From NCBI GenBank assembly GCA_964616985.1, contig CAZTVF010000090.1, forward strand, positions 1 through 21,555: a stretch of DNA of 21,555 bases, written 5' to 3'. A program made the position numbers and the translations under genes. The DNA comes from CAZTVF01 sp964616985 (GTDB taxonomy: Bacteria; Planctomycetota; Phycisphaerae; SM23-33). Below are positions 6,872-14,480 of the stretch, piece after piece (position 1 is the first letter of the stretch; every line of letters begins with the position of its first letter). Under the pieces are notes generated by a model. It saw only the letters and a list, made by a program, of their open reading frames with translations, made no database searches and was not told where the DNA came from.

Positions 6872-8764
6872 ATGAGTAACACAGAGAATCACCATCGACG
6901 CCTCCCTATCGAAGCGGCCATCGGCGCGGCAGTCCTGGCCGCGATGGCCATCGGCAGTTACAGCAACTACCTGGTTTTCCACAGCCTGGTGGAGGTGGCG
7001 GGTATCGCCGTGGCCGTGGCGGCCTTCGCCATCGCATGGAATGTCCGGCGGCGGATGAACAACGACTTCCTCCTGTTCGTGGCCCTGAGCTACGCGGCCG
7101 CGGCCGTCATCGACCTCGTCCACGCGCTGGCGTACAAGGGCATGAACGTGTTCCCCTGGGCCACGACGAACCTGCCCACCCAACTATGGATCGCCAGCCG
7201 CAGCCTCCAGGCCCCCTGCCTGCTGCTGGCGCCGCTGCTGCTGAATCGCAAGTTGAACGTCAGCGCCGCGGTGCTGGCGATGGCGGCCGCCGACGCCCTG
7301 CTGCTCACGTGGATCTTCCACCCCTGGCCATGGCTGCCGCAGTTCCCCGTCTGCCATGACGGCGAGCTGACGAGCTTCAAGATCATCAGCGAGTATGTCA
7401 TCAGCGGCGTGATGCTGGCGGCGGCGGTGTTCCTGTGGTTCCGACGCGACCGGCTGGACAAGACCGTCTTCCGCTGCATGGCCGGGGCCTTCCTTTTCAC
7501 CACCGCCGCCGAACTGGCCTTCACCAGCTACGTCAGCGTCTACGGGCCGGCGAACATGATCGGCCACCTGCTCAAGCTCGCGGGCGTGTTCCTGATCTAC
7601 AAGGCGCTGGTGCAGGCGGGGCTGACGCGGCCGTTCGACGTGCTGTTCCGCGACCTGAGCCTGGCGAAGGAACGCCTGGAGATGGCCCAGCAGGCCGGCA
7701 GGATCGGCACGTTCGAATGGGACCTGCGACACCGGGAAGTGTTCTGGACCGACGGCATGGAAGAGATCTACGGCATCAAGACCGACGGCCGCACGGCGAC
7801 CTACCAGACGTGGATACAGCGGCTTCATCCCGATGACGCGGCCCGCGTGGAACAGGAAGTGGAGGCGTCGCTGGCCGGCGTGACGCCCTTGGATACGGAG
7901 TACCGGATCGTGATGCCCGACGGCTCGATCCGTTGGATCTGCGCCCGCGGCCGCCCGCACGTGGACGACCGCGGCCGCGCGATGCGGATGGTCGGGATCA
8001 ACATGGACATCACCCCCGCCCGCAAGGCGCAGGAGGAGATTCAGCGAACGGCGGCGGAATTGAAGCGGTCGAACCACGAGCTGGAACACTTCGCCTCCGT
8101 CGCCAGCCACGATCTGCAGGAGCCGCTGCGGGCGGTGACGGGCTTCCTGGAACTGCTGAAGAACCGCTACCACGAGAAACGCGACGCCAAGGCCAACGAG
8201 TACATCAACTTCTCCTTCAACGGGGCGCGCCGCATGCAACAGCTGATCAGCGACCTGCTGGCCTACGCCCGCGTCGGCACGCAGGGCCTGGAGCGCCAGG
8301 CCGTCAACGCCCGCGAACCGCTGGATCGGGCCCTGGCCAACCTGCGGATGGGCATCCAGGAATCCGCGGCGAAGATCACGTGCGATGAGTTGCCAAGCGT
8401 CGCGGCCGATCGCTCGCAGATGACGCAGCTCTTCCAGAACCTCATCGGCAACGCACTGAAGTTCCGCGGCCCCCAGCCGCCGGAGATCCGCATCGGGGCC
8501 CGGCGGCAGGATGGGGCCTGGGTGTTCTTCGTCAGCGACAACGGCATCGGCATCGACCCGCAGCAGTCGCAGCGTATCTTCGAGGTCTTCCAGCGGCTTC
8601 ACTCGCGCGAGCAGTACCCCGGCAGCGGCATCGGGCTGGCCATCTGCAAGAAGATCGTCGATCAGCACGGCGGCAGGATCTGGGTCGACTCGCTCCCCGG
8701 TCAGGGCGCGACCTTTTCGTTCACCATCCCCGACGCCCTGCCGTCGCCCGCAGAGCCATCTTGA
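6872..8764 (+). CDS. MASE3-PAS sensor histidine kinase
   Basis: A 630-residue membrane kinase. Residues 15-255 form a multi-helix MASE3-type sensor with the signature segment 'LSYAAAAVIDLVHALAYKGMNVFP' and 'NLPTQLWIASR'. A PAS_3-fold domain follows at about 273-383 (FEWDLRHREVFW, RLHPDD, ending in MDITPARKAQE). The HisKA phosphoacceptor is His413 in SHDLQEPLR. The HATPase_c domain has an N box near 522, DNGIGID at 556 and GSGIGLAICKK near 588. The HisKA-HATPase half is closely similar to that of the first kinase. It starts 19 nt after the response regulator without a strong ribosome-binding site, consistent with read-through from the upstream genes. MASE3 ligands are not established; the PAS may bind a cofactor or a small molecule. 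It most likely feeds the same receiver. Confidence 0.92.
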   Translation: MSNTENHHRRLPIEAAIGAAVLAAMAIGSYSNYLVFHSLVEVAGIAVAVAAFAIAWNVRRRMNNDFLLFVALSYAAAAVIDLVHALAYKGMNVFPWATTNLPTQLWIASRSLQAPCLLLAPLLLNRKLNVSAAVLAMAAADALLLTWIFHPWPWLPQFPVCHDGELTSFKIISEYVISGVMLAAAVFLWFRRDRLDKTVFRCMAGAFLFTTAAELAFTSYVSVYGPANMIGHLLKLAGVFLIYKALVQAGLTRPFDVLFRDLSLAKERLEMAQQAGRIGTFEWDLRHREVFWTDGMEEIYGIKTDGRTATYQTWIQRLHPDDAARVEQEVEASLAGVTPLDTEYRIVMPDGSIRWICARGRPHVDDRGRAMRMVGINMDITPARKAQEEIQRTAAELKRSNHELEHFASVASHDLQEPLRAVTGFLELLKNRYHEKRDAKANEYINFSFNGARRMQQLISDLLAYARVGTQGLERQAVNAREPLDRALANLRMGIQESAAKITCDELPSVAADRSQMTQLFQNLIGNALKFRGPQPPEIRIGARRQDGAWVFFVSDNGIGIDPQQSQRIFEVFQRLHSREQYPGSGIGLAICKKIVDQHGGRIWVDSLPGQGATFSFTIPDALPSPAEPS

Positions 8765-8848
8765 CGAGGGGCCCCTTGCGAGGAACAATGCTCCCCGCCC
8801 CGATGCGAGGGCTTGATCCTTTGCGTCCGCTTCTTTGAGAGGATGGTT

Positions 8849-10903
8849 ATGTCGAATTCGCCCGCGTTGCCGTTGCCGTCGCCCCAGCAGCTTGCCTGGC
8901 AGGAGATGGAGTTGGGGATGTTCATCCACTTCAACATGTTCACGTACTACCGCGACGACTGGGCGGTGCGGCACGACATGCCGGCCGCCGCCTTCAACCC
9001 GCGGCGGCTGGACACCGACCAGTGGATGGAGGCCGCCACGGCCATGGGCGCCCGCTACGCGATCCTGACGGCCCAGCACGGCGAGGGCTTCTGCCTTTGG
9101 CCGACGGAGGCATTCGACTACAGCGTGCGGCAGTCGCCCTGGCAAGGCGGCCAAGGCGACGTGGTGGCGCGGTTCGTCGCCTCCTGCCACAAGTACGGCG
9201 TGCGGCCGGGGCTGTACCTGAACTTCGCGCACAACGGCTACTGCAACTCGATGTACCACAAATTCCGCGACGGCAAGGGCGGGTTCAAGAGCGGGCGGGG
9301 CACGTTCAACTCGCCCCATTACACCGCCATCTGCGAAAAGATCCTGACGGAGATCTGCACCCGCTACGGCGACCTGGTCGAACTATGGTTCGACGGCTCG
9401 GCCCTGCCGGTGAAGCTCGGCGGCCCCGACGTGGCGGCCATCACCGAGAAGCACCAGCCCAACGCGATCCTCTACGGCGCGACGCAGGATCACCCGGTGG
9501 GCAAGTGCATCCGCTGGGTGGGTCACGAGGAAGGCCACGTGCCCCAGGACTGCTGGTGCACCATGCCGCTGTGGGACACGGGCTTCCACTCCGACCGCCG
9601 CATGCTGGCCACCGGCGACCCCAACGGCGAGCTGTACCTGCCGGCGGAGGCCGACGTCACCATCCGCAACCAGGCGCGGTGGGTGTGGCGGCCCAACCAG
9701 GAGCAGCACGTCTTCACCGTCGAGCACATGCTGGACCTGTACAGCCGCTCGGTGGGACGCAACGCCAACCTGCTGATCAACGCCAACCCCGACGCCCTGG
9801 GGCTGATCCCCGAGCCCGACTTCACCGTGTACCATGAACTGGGACGCGAGCTGCGCCGCCGCTTCGGCCACGCCGTCGCCCGCGCCGGCGGCGAGGGCGA
9901 GAGCGTCACGCTCGAACTGGGTCGCGAGGCGACCGTGGACCACGTCGTCATCATGGAAGACGTGGCCCAGGGCCAGCGGGTGCGGCAGTTCACGGTTGAG
10001 GCGCAGACGGCCGACGGGTGGCGCGTCGTCGCCAGCGGGCAGAGCATCGGGCACAAGCGGATCGCGGGGTTTGAACCGCTCACCACGCCCCGCCTGCGGC
10101 TGACGTGCGGCAAGTACGTCCAGCGTCCCATCATCAAGGACTTCTCCGCCTATTGCTGCCGCACCACGCCGGCCAATGACGCGTGCGTCGAACTGGGCAA
10201 GCTGCTGGGCGATACCCGGGCAGCCGCCAACCAGCTGCAATATCTTGACGAAGGCATCGTCACCCCCACCGAGGCGCTGACGAAGCTGTGCGACTTCACG
10301 GCCAGGACGCTGCCGCGGCTGGCGCCATCGCAGAAGAAGGCGTTGGAGGCCACGGCGGCAGACCCCACCGAGACCACGGCCTGGCACATCCGCAACACCC
10401 TGGCGCAGATGGAGCGCTGCCTGGGGCCCCTGCCGCAGGCGGGCGAGCGCGTATCGCAATGGGAGCGGCAGCTGCGGCTGCGACACTGCCTGGCCACGCC
10501 GCTGGCCACGTTCGAGGCCAGCCCCCTGCAGCCGGCGCCGGCGGACCTGGCGGCCGTGCCGCTGCCGGATGGGGCGATTCGTTTCTCGCCGGTGACCACG
10601 GTAACCGAGGAACAGTTCGCCGACCTCCGCACCTTCCACGACGGCAAGGACGGGCTGCTGTACGTCCGCACGCATTTCGACACGGACCGCGCCGCCACCG
10701 GCAGGCTCACCTTCGGATCCGACGGGCCGGTGAAGGTGTGGCTCAACGGCGAGGAGCTCGGCTGCGAGACCGAGGCGACCAACCCCGCCCGCCGGGATGG
10801 CTTCTACCGCCTCGCCGCCTGGCGCCAGGGGCGAAACGAGATCATGATCGCCCTGACCACCCGCGGCGGCCTGGCGTGGGGCGTGTTCGCCGGTGTGCTG
10901 TAG
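8849..10903 (+). CDS. Alpha-L-fucosidase, GH29, with extra C-terminal domains
   Basis: I place the start at ATG 8849, 684 residues, because GAGAGGA lies 5 nt upstream; an in-frame TTG at 8813 and ATG at 8843 are less likely. Residues 10-335 are a GH29 catalytic barrel: WQEMELGMFIHF, the AAAFNPRRLDTDQW block, the AILTAQHGEGFCLWP block and the nucleophile Asp182 in LWFDGS. Residues 343-434 resemble the discoidin-like C-terminal domain of fucosidases. A further region ends in a jelly-roll-like sugar-binding module (about 581-684, with the KVWLNGEEL motif). No signal peptide is visible, so it probably acts in the cytoplasm on imported fucosylated oligosaccharides. The acid/base residue cannot be fixed by eye. 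The exported GH123-like gene follows after 142 nt. Confidence 0.9.
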   Translation: MSNSPALPLPSPQQLAWQEMELGMFIHFNMFTYYRDDWAVRHDMPAAAFNPRRLDTDQWMEAATAMGARYAILTAQHGEGFCLWPTEAFDYSVRQSPWQGGQGDVVARFVASCHKYGVRPGLYLNFAHNGYCNSMYHKFRDGKGGFKSGRGTFNSPHYTAICEKILTEICTRYGDLVELWFDGSALPVKLGGPDVAAITEKHQPNAILYGATQDHPVGKCIRWVGHEEGHVPQDCWCTMPLWDTGFHSDRRMLATGDPNGELYLPAEADVTIRNQARWVWRPNQEQHVFTVEHMLDLYSRSVGRNANLLINANPDALGLIPEPDFTVYHELGRELRRRFGHAVARAGGEGESVTLELGREATVDHVVIMEDVAQGQRVRQFTVEAQTADGWRVVASGQSIGHKRIAGFEPLTTPRLRLTCGKYVQRPIIKDFSAYCCRTTPANDACVELGKLLGDTRAAANQLQYLDEGIVTPTEALTKLCDFTARTLPRLAPSQKKALEATAADPTETTAWHIRNTLAQMERCLGPLPQAGERVSQWERQLRLRHCLATPLATFEASPLQPAPADLAAVPLPDGAIRFSPVTTVTEEQFADLRTFHDGKDGLLYVRTHFDTDRAATGRLTFGSDGPVKVWLNGEELGCETEATNPARRDGFYRLAAWRQGRNEIMIALTTRGGLAWGVFAGVL

Positions 10904-10990
10904 GAAGATGGAAGAAGTTCGCAGGTCGTAGGAAGAGCTTCGCAATCGCTCGCCTTTCGGCGCTGTACATCCTGTGTCACGTGCGCCAAA

Positions 10991-11007
10991 GCGTCATGCA
11001 TAGACGC
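10991..11007. promoter_or_regulatory. Inverted repeat upstream of the GH123-like gene
   Basis: GCGTC (10991-10995) and GACGC (11003-11007) flank ATGCATA, itself containing the palindrome ATGCAT, about 40 nt before the ATG at 11046. It could be an operator or a leader hairpin. No clear -35/-10 pair is visible around it. Confidence 0.25.
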
Positions 11008-11045
11008 GACAAGGTAAGCTTGCCGCTATTCAACAAGGAGTGCAC

Positions 11046-13661
11046 ATGAGGACCAGACTCACGCTTGCGGCGTCGATGGCGATCGTGATAGCGTTCTCGG
11101 TCGCCGCCGCCGAAGATGCCAACCAGGTGACGGAGATCCTCGTCCGCGGGCAGGCGCCGACGGCGCCGGCCTCGCAGGCGGCCTCGCAGGCGGCGACGAA
11201 ACCCGCGGCCACGCCCGCCGCCGCAGAGCCCGATGTCTTCCGCATCGGGTTCTTCCCCTCGGCCAACGCCGTGCGATTCTTCGTCAACGCCCCCAAGGAC
11301 GCCACCGCCTGGAAGGTGACGCTCCGCGCCCAGGACGCCGCCAAGGAGCTCGCCGCCCAGGCCGGGGCCATGCCCTTCCCCGCCGCCGGCGTGACGATGA
11401 AGTCTCCCGCACTCGCCCAGGCAGGCAAGTACGAACTGACGCTGACGCTGGAACGCCGCGGCGAGCCGCTGGTCATCACCAGAGCCTTCGAGCGAAAGAC
11501 CTTCCCGTGGGAAGGCCTCAAGCTCGGGCTCGACGACGTCGTCGTGCCGCCCTTCACCCCACTGACTGTCGACGCCAACGTGGGCGTCGTCGCGTGCGTG
11601 CTTCGCAGCCACGACATCGGAACGGCCGGGCTGTGGAACCAGGTCACCAGCGAAGGCCGCCCGCTGCTGCAGTCGCCCATGCGGCTGGAGGTGGAGATCG
11701 GCGGCAAGACCGTGAGCATCGCGGGCGAAAAGCCGAAGTTCACGGCCATCAAGCCGCACCGGGTCGCCGGCGAGAGCACGTGGCAGGCCGGGATGCTCGA
11801 CGGCAAGACGACGTTCGCGTTTGACTACGACGGGGCGGCCGAGTTCAAGCTCTTGCTCTCGCCGGGGGCGGAGACGAGGAAGCTGGCCAGCCTGAGCGTG
11901 ACCATCGACCGCATGCGCCTGGTGATCCCGATGAAGGCGGCCGAAGCCTGGCTGATGCACCCGGTGACGACGCTGCTACGCGGCCACTACGCCGGGGCCG
12001 TGCCGTCGGGCGAGGGCAAGGTGTGGGACTCGGGCAAGATCTCGCGTCATGAATTGCCGCCGCCGTTCGTGCCCTACATGTGGGTGGGCGGGCCCCAGCG
12101 CGGCGTCTGCTGGTTCGCCGACAACGACAAGGGCTGCAGCCTGGAGCCCAACACCCCGGCCATGGAACTGCACCGCCAGGGCGACACCCTCACGCTGGTG
12201 GTGAACCTCGTCACCCGCCCCATCACCTTCGCCACGCCGCGGACGATCACGTTCGGCCTGCAGGCCACGCCGGCAAAGCCCATGCCGCAGGACCCCGACT
12301 GGCGCCGCTGGTGGCCGCTGGGCACGGGCAAGAACGTCGACGACGTGAACTTCAACATGTGGGGCGCCACGATGTACTGGGGCGCCCGCGGCAGCGTGAC
12401 CGACTTCTGGCCGGCCCACGAAGACTACACGTTCTTTGACGAACTGCAGCGGCTGCGCTCGGGCGGCAAGGCGGACGCCAACTTCCTGCCGCAGTGGATG
12501 GCGAAGCTGGGGCAGGTCAAGGACGAGGATCTCAGGATGCTGCAGGCCCACTACAACGCGGGCCTGACGTGGGCATCCATCACACCGTTCAATGACGCCA
12601 ACGCCGCCAAGCGCCGGTACGTCCTCCCCTACACCTCCGCCCGCAGCATGGCCTGGAGCGACGCGTACAAGACCTACCTCGACGAGTGGAACATGTACGA
12701 CGTGGCCGACGCCCGCTGGGACCGCGCCCGCAAGGCCCGCCTGCGCCCCACGCGCGAACAGGGCGCCGGCGTGTGGTACGAGATCGACCCCGCCGACACG
12801 TACATCGACATGGTGCTGTACTATCACAGGATGATGTACGCCAAGTGGGCGGACGGCATCTACTGGGACAACTTCTTCCTCACGGCCGACTACGTGCCCG
12901 ACGAGGTCGGCGGCCCCGGTTACGTGGGCGACGACGGCCGGCTGCACCCCGGCGTGCGCCTCAGCGGCTTCCGCCAGCTGGCCAAGCGCAACGCGGTCAT
13001 GATGCACCAGATGGGCAAGCGCCCGCTGGAGTGGGTGCACATGACCAACGTGAACATCGTGCCGTTCCTGTCGTTCGCGACGATCAACTATGACTGGGAG
13101 TGGCGGGACCTGGGGGCGTTTGCCACCAAGGACCTGCAGGACCGCCTCGGGTGCGACGGCAACACGTCGCTGATCCTGGCGATGAGCACCGGCCTGCAGT
13201 CGGGCAACATCGGCGTGGCGTGCGACCGCTTCACGCCGCCCAAGGACTCCAACGTCGCCCGCAAGTGGCTGGTCCGCACGGTGCTGGCCGTGTGCCTGCC
13301 CCACGAGATGAAGTTCCACGCCGGTGACGCCGCCTTCGCCACCAAGCTGCTCGAGGACTTCGGCTACGGCCTGGACGACTGCAAGGTCTACCGCTACTGG
13401 GAGCCCAACGCCCCCCTGGTCGCCACCGGCGCCGACGTGCGGGCCCTGGTGCTGGGGCGCGGCGCGCGGGCGATGCTCGTCGTCGGCAGCTTTGGCCAGG
13501 GCGGCGACTGCACGCTCCAGCTCGACCTGGCCGCCCTGAAGCTGCCCCACGGCTGCAAGGCGCGCAACGCCGAGACCGGCCAGGAACTCACGGCCAAGGC
13601 CCCGGGCCTGTTCGTGCTGCCGATCGTGAAGCATGACGTGGCGTTCGTGGTGGTCGAATAG
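11046..13661 (+). CDS. Exported GH123-like (DUF6067-type) glycoside hydrolase
   Basis: An 871-residue protein. The ATG at 11046 follows AAGGAG with 5-nt spacing, a strong ribosome-binding site. A signal peptide (about 1-22, ending in a VAAA-E site) is followed by an alanine-rich, low-complexity linker (about 38-60, APTAPASQAAS...). An N-terminal beta domain is suggested by the 'KLGLDDVVVPPFTPLTV' and 'GRPLLQSPMRL' segments that I associate with the GH123 N-terminal/DUF6067 family. The large C-terminal half looks like a barrel enzyme with YWDN (Asp608) and the NMWGATMYWG and WVHMTN segments. GH123 proper is an N-acetyl-beta-galactosaminidase; members of the wider family are mostly uncharacterised, so the substrate is unknown. 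It sits 142 nt after the fucosidase on the same strand, and export suggests it works before uptake. Confidence 0.75.
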   Translation: MRTRLTLAASMAIVIAFSVAAAEDANQVTEILVRGQAPTAPASQAASQAATKPAATPAAAEPDVFRIGFFPSANAVRFFVNAPKDATAWKVTLRAQDAAKELAAQAGAMPFPAAGVTMKSPALAQAGKYELTLTLERRGEPLVITRAFERKTFPWEGLKLGLDDVVVPPFTPLTVDANVGVVACVLRSHDIGTAGLWNQVTSEGRPLLQSPMRLEVEIGGKTVSIAGEKPKFTAIKPHRVAGESTWQAGMLDGKTTFAFDYDGAAEFKLLLSPGAETRKLASLSVTIDRMRLVIPMKAAEAWLMHPVTTLLRGHYAGAVPSGEGKVWDSGKISRHELPPPFVPYMWVGGPQRGVCWFADNDKGCSLEPNTPAMELHRQGDTLTLVVNLVTRPITFATPRTITFGLQATPAKPMPQDPDWRRWWPLGTGKNVDDVNFNMWGATMYWGARGSVTDFWPAHEDYTFFDELQRLRSGGKADANFLPQWMAKLGQVKDEDLRMLQAHYNAGLTWASITPFNDANAAKRRYVLPYTSARSMAWSDAYKTYLDEWNMYDVADARWDRARKARLRPTREQGAGVWYEIDPADTYIDMVLYYHRMMYAKWADGIYWDNFFLTADYVPDEVGGPGYVGDDGRLHPGVRLSGFRQLAKRNAVMMHQMGKRPLEWVHMTNVNIVPFLSFATINYDWEWRDLGAFATKDLQDRLGCDGNTSLILAMSTGLQSGNIGVACDRFTPPKDSNVARKWLVRTVLAVCLPHEMKFHAGDAAFATKLLEDFGYGLDDCKVYRYWEPNAPLVATGADVRALVLGRGARAMLVVGSFGQGGDCTLQLDLAALKLPHGCKARNAETGQELTAKAPGLFVLPIVKHDVAFVVVE

Positions 13662-13698
13662 CCGCCGGCATACGAATTGGCTGCTTTTCGGCAATACG

Positions 13699-13724
13699 GC
13701 CGCGTCGGCCCCGCCTCACGCGGC
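13699..13724. terminator. Inverted repeat between convergent genes
   Basis: GCCGCGT (13699-13705) pairs with ACGCGGC (13718-13724) across a 12-nt loop. It covers the last codons and stop of the DUF2231 gene and lies 38 nt after the GH123-like stop. There is no T-tract in either direction, so a terminator role is only a positional guess. Confidence 0.25.
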
Positions 13725-14213
13725 GGTCTTGGAGATGCGGTCCTTGTCCATCTGCTGCTGCACGGTGTCGTGCTGGGGCTCGACGGCGACGCCTTCGACG
13801 TAGACCATCTCGCCACCCAGCCAGCCCGAGGCCACCAGCAGGATCACGCTCACGATCGAGAGGATGAACGCGCTGGACGCCGGCGGCAGCCCGGCCGAGC
13901 GGTTCGAGACGCGGATGAACAGGTCCACCACGAACAGCACCGTGACCAGCAGGTTGAGGCTCATGTGCACGACGCCGATCTGCTTGGCCCGGCACTTGCC
14001 CATCGCCCACAGATCGATGAAGCCCGGCACGGCCGCCACCAGCGCCCCCACAATGCCGCCGGCCATGCAGTAGAAAGCCACGTCGACCCATACCTGCCCG
14101 CCGACCGCGCGGTAGATGATGTCGCACGCGAGCGAGAACACCCACAGGCCGATGGGGAACACGATGAGCATCGGATGTATCGGATGCTTGGCAATACTGG
14201 CTGGACTGGACAT
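13716..14213 (-). CDS. DUF2231 integral membrane protein
   Basis: A 165-residue protein. I place the start at the ATG at 14213, because AAAGGAG lies 5 nt upstream; longer in-frame starts lack this. The N-terminus has the DUF2231 hallmark, KHPIHPMLIVFPIGLW (about residues 9-24), with two histidines inside the first membrane helix. Four membrane helices are predicted at about 15-33, 42-66, 80-102 and 112-138. The C-terminal 30 residues are polar and cytoplasmic-like (ending in DKDRISKTAA). The paired histidines have led to suggestions of haem or metal binding, but the family has no established function. It converges with the GH123-like gene and diverges from the PEP-CTERM gene, so it is probably a single-gene transcript. 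Confidence 0.88.
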   Translation of the reverse strand: MSSPASIAKHPIHPMLIVFPIGLWVFSLACDIIYRAVGGQVWVDVAFYCMAGGIVGALVAAVPGFIDLWAMGKCRAKQIGVVHMSLNLLVTVLFVVDLFIRVSNRSAGLPPASSAFILSIVSVILLVASGWLGGEMVYVEGVAVEPQHDTVQQQMDKDRISKTAA

Positions 14214-14371
14214 AGTGGCTCCTTTCGCCTTCATGTTGGGCTTAGACACCTCGGAATTGTAGCCTCGCAACCCGCGGGCCTGGCCCGAACCCATCCCCAA
14301 AAGCGAATGCGACCAGCACCGCAGGCCCCTTCCGGCTGACCACCCAGAGAACAGTCGGGGTCGGAACTCGG

Positions 14372-14399
14372 TTGACATATAGGGTTTCCGTGATAACAT
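14372..14399 (+). promoter_or_regulatory. Sigma70-like promoter of the PEP-CTERM gene
   Basis: A perfect TTGACA (14372-14377), a 16-bp spacer and TAACAT (14394-14399, four of six). The expected start is near 14406, giving a leader of about 75 nt. This is the strongest -35 box I found in the window. Confidence 0.55.
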
Positions 14400-14408
14400 C
14401 CATAATGA

Positions 14409-14427
14409 CTCACGAAGTCCTTGTGAG
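14409..14427. promoter_or_regulatory. Operator-like dyad at the transcription start of the PEP-CTERM gene
   Basis: CTCACGAAG (14409-14417) and CTTGTGAG (14420-14427) form an inverted repeat with one extra G in the left arm and a 2-nt centre. It starts about 10 bp after the -10 box, at the predicted +1, where a repressor would typically bind. It could also form a small 5' hairpin in the mRNA. Confidence 0.4.
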
Positions 14428-14480
14428 ACAGTGGGTTGAGCAGAATCGGACCGGGTGTTCGACCAAGCGAGGAAGAACGA

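Noticed and set aside
8813..8848. Upstream TTG or ATG start for the fucosidase
   Set aside because: The 12 extra residues do not resemble a signal peptide or the GH29 N-terminus, and the GAGAGGA site fits the ATG at 8849.
7184..9319. 711-codon minus-strand ORF under the second kinase and fucosidase
   Set aside because: It spans two well-supported genes and their spacer on the opposite strand and shows no family motif or plausible start.
11976..13694. 572-codon minus-strand ORF under the GH123-like gene
   Set aside because: Antisense shadow of a gene with a strong ribosome-binding site and signal peptide; V/H/R-rich translation without structure.
14214..14399. Longer N-terminus for the DUF2231 protein
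   Set aside because: The added residues are polar and basic and unlike the family; the AAAGGAG site lies just before the ATG at 14213.
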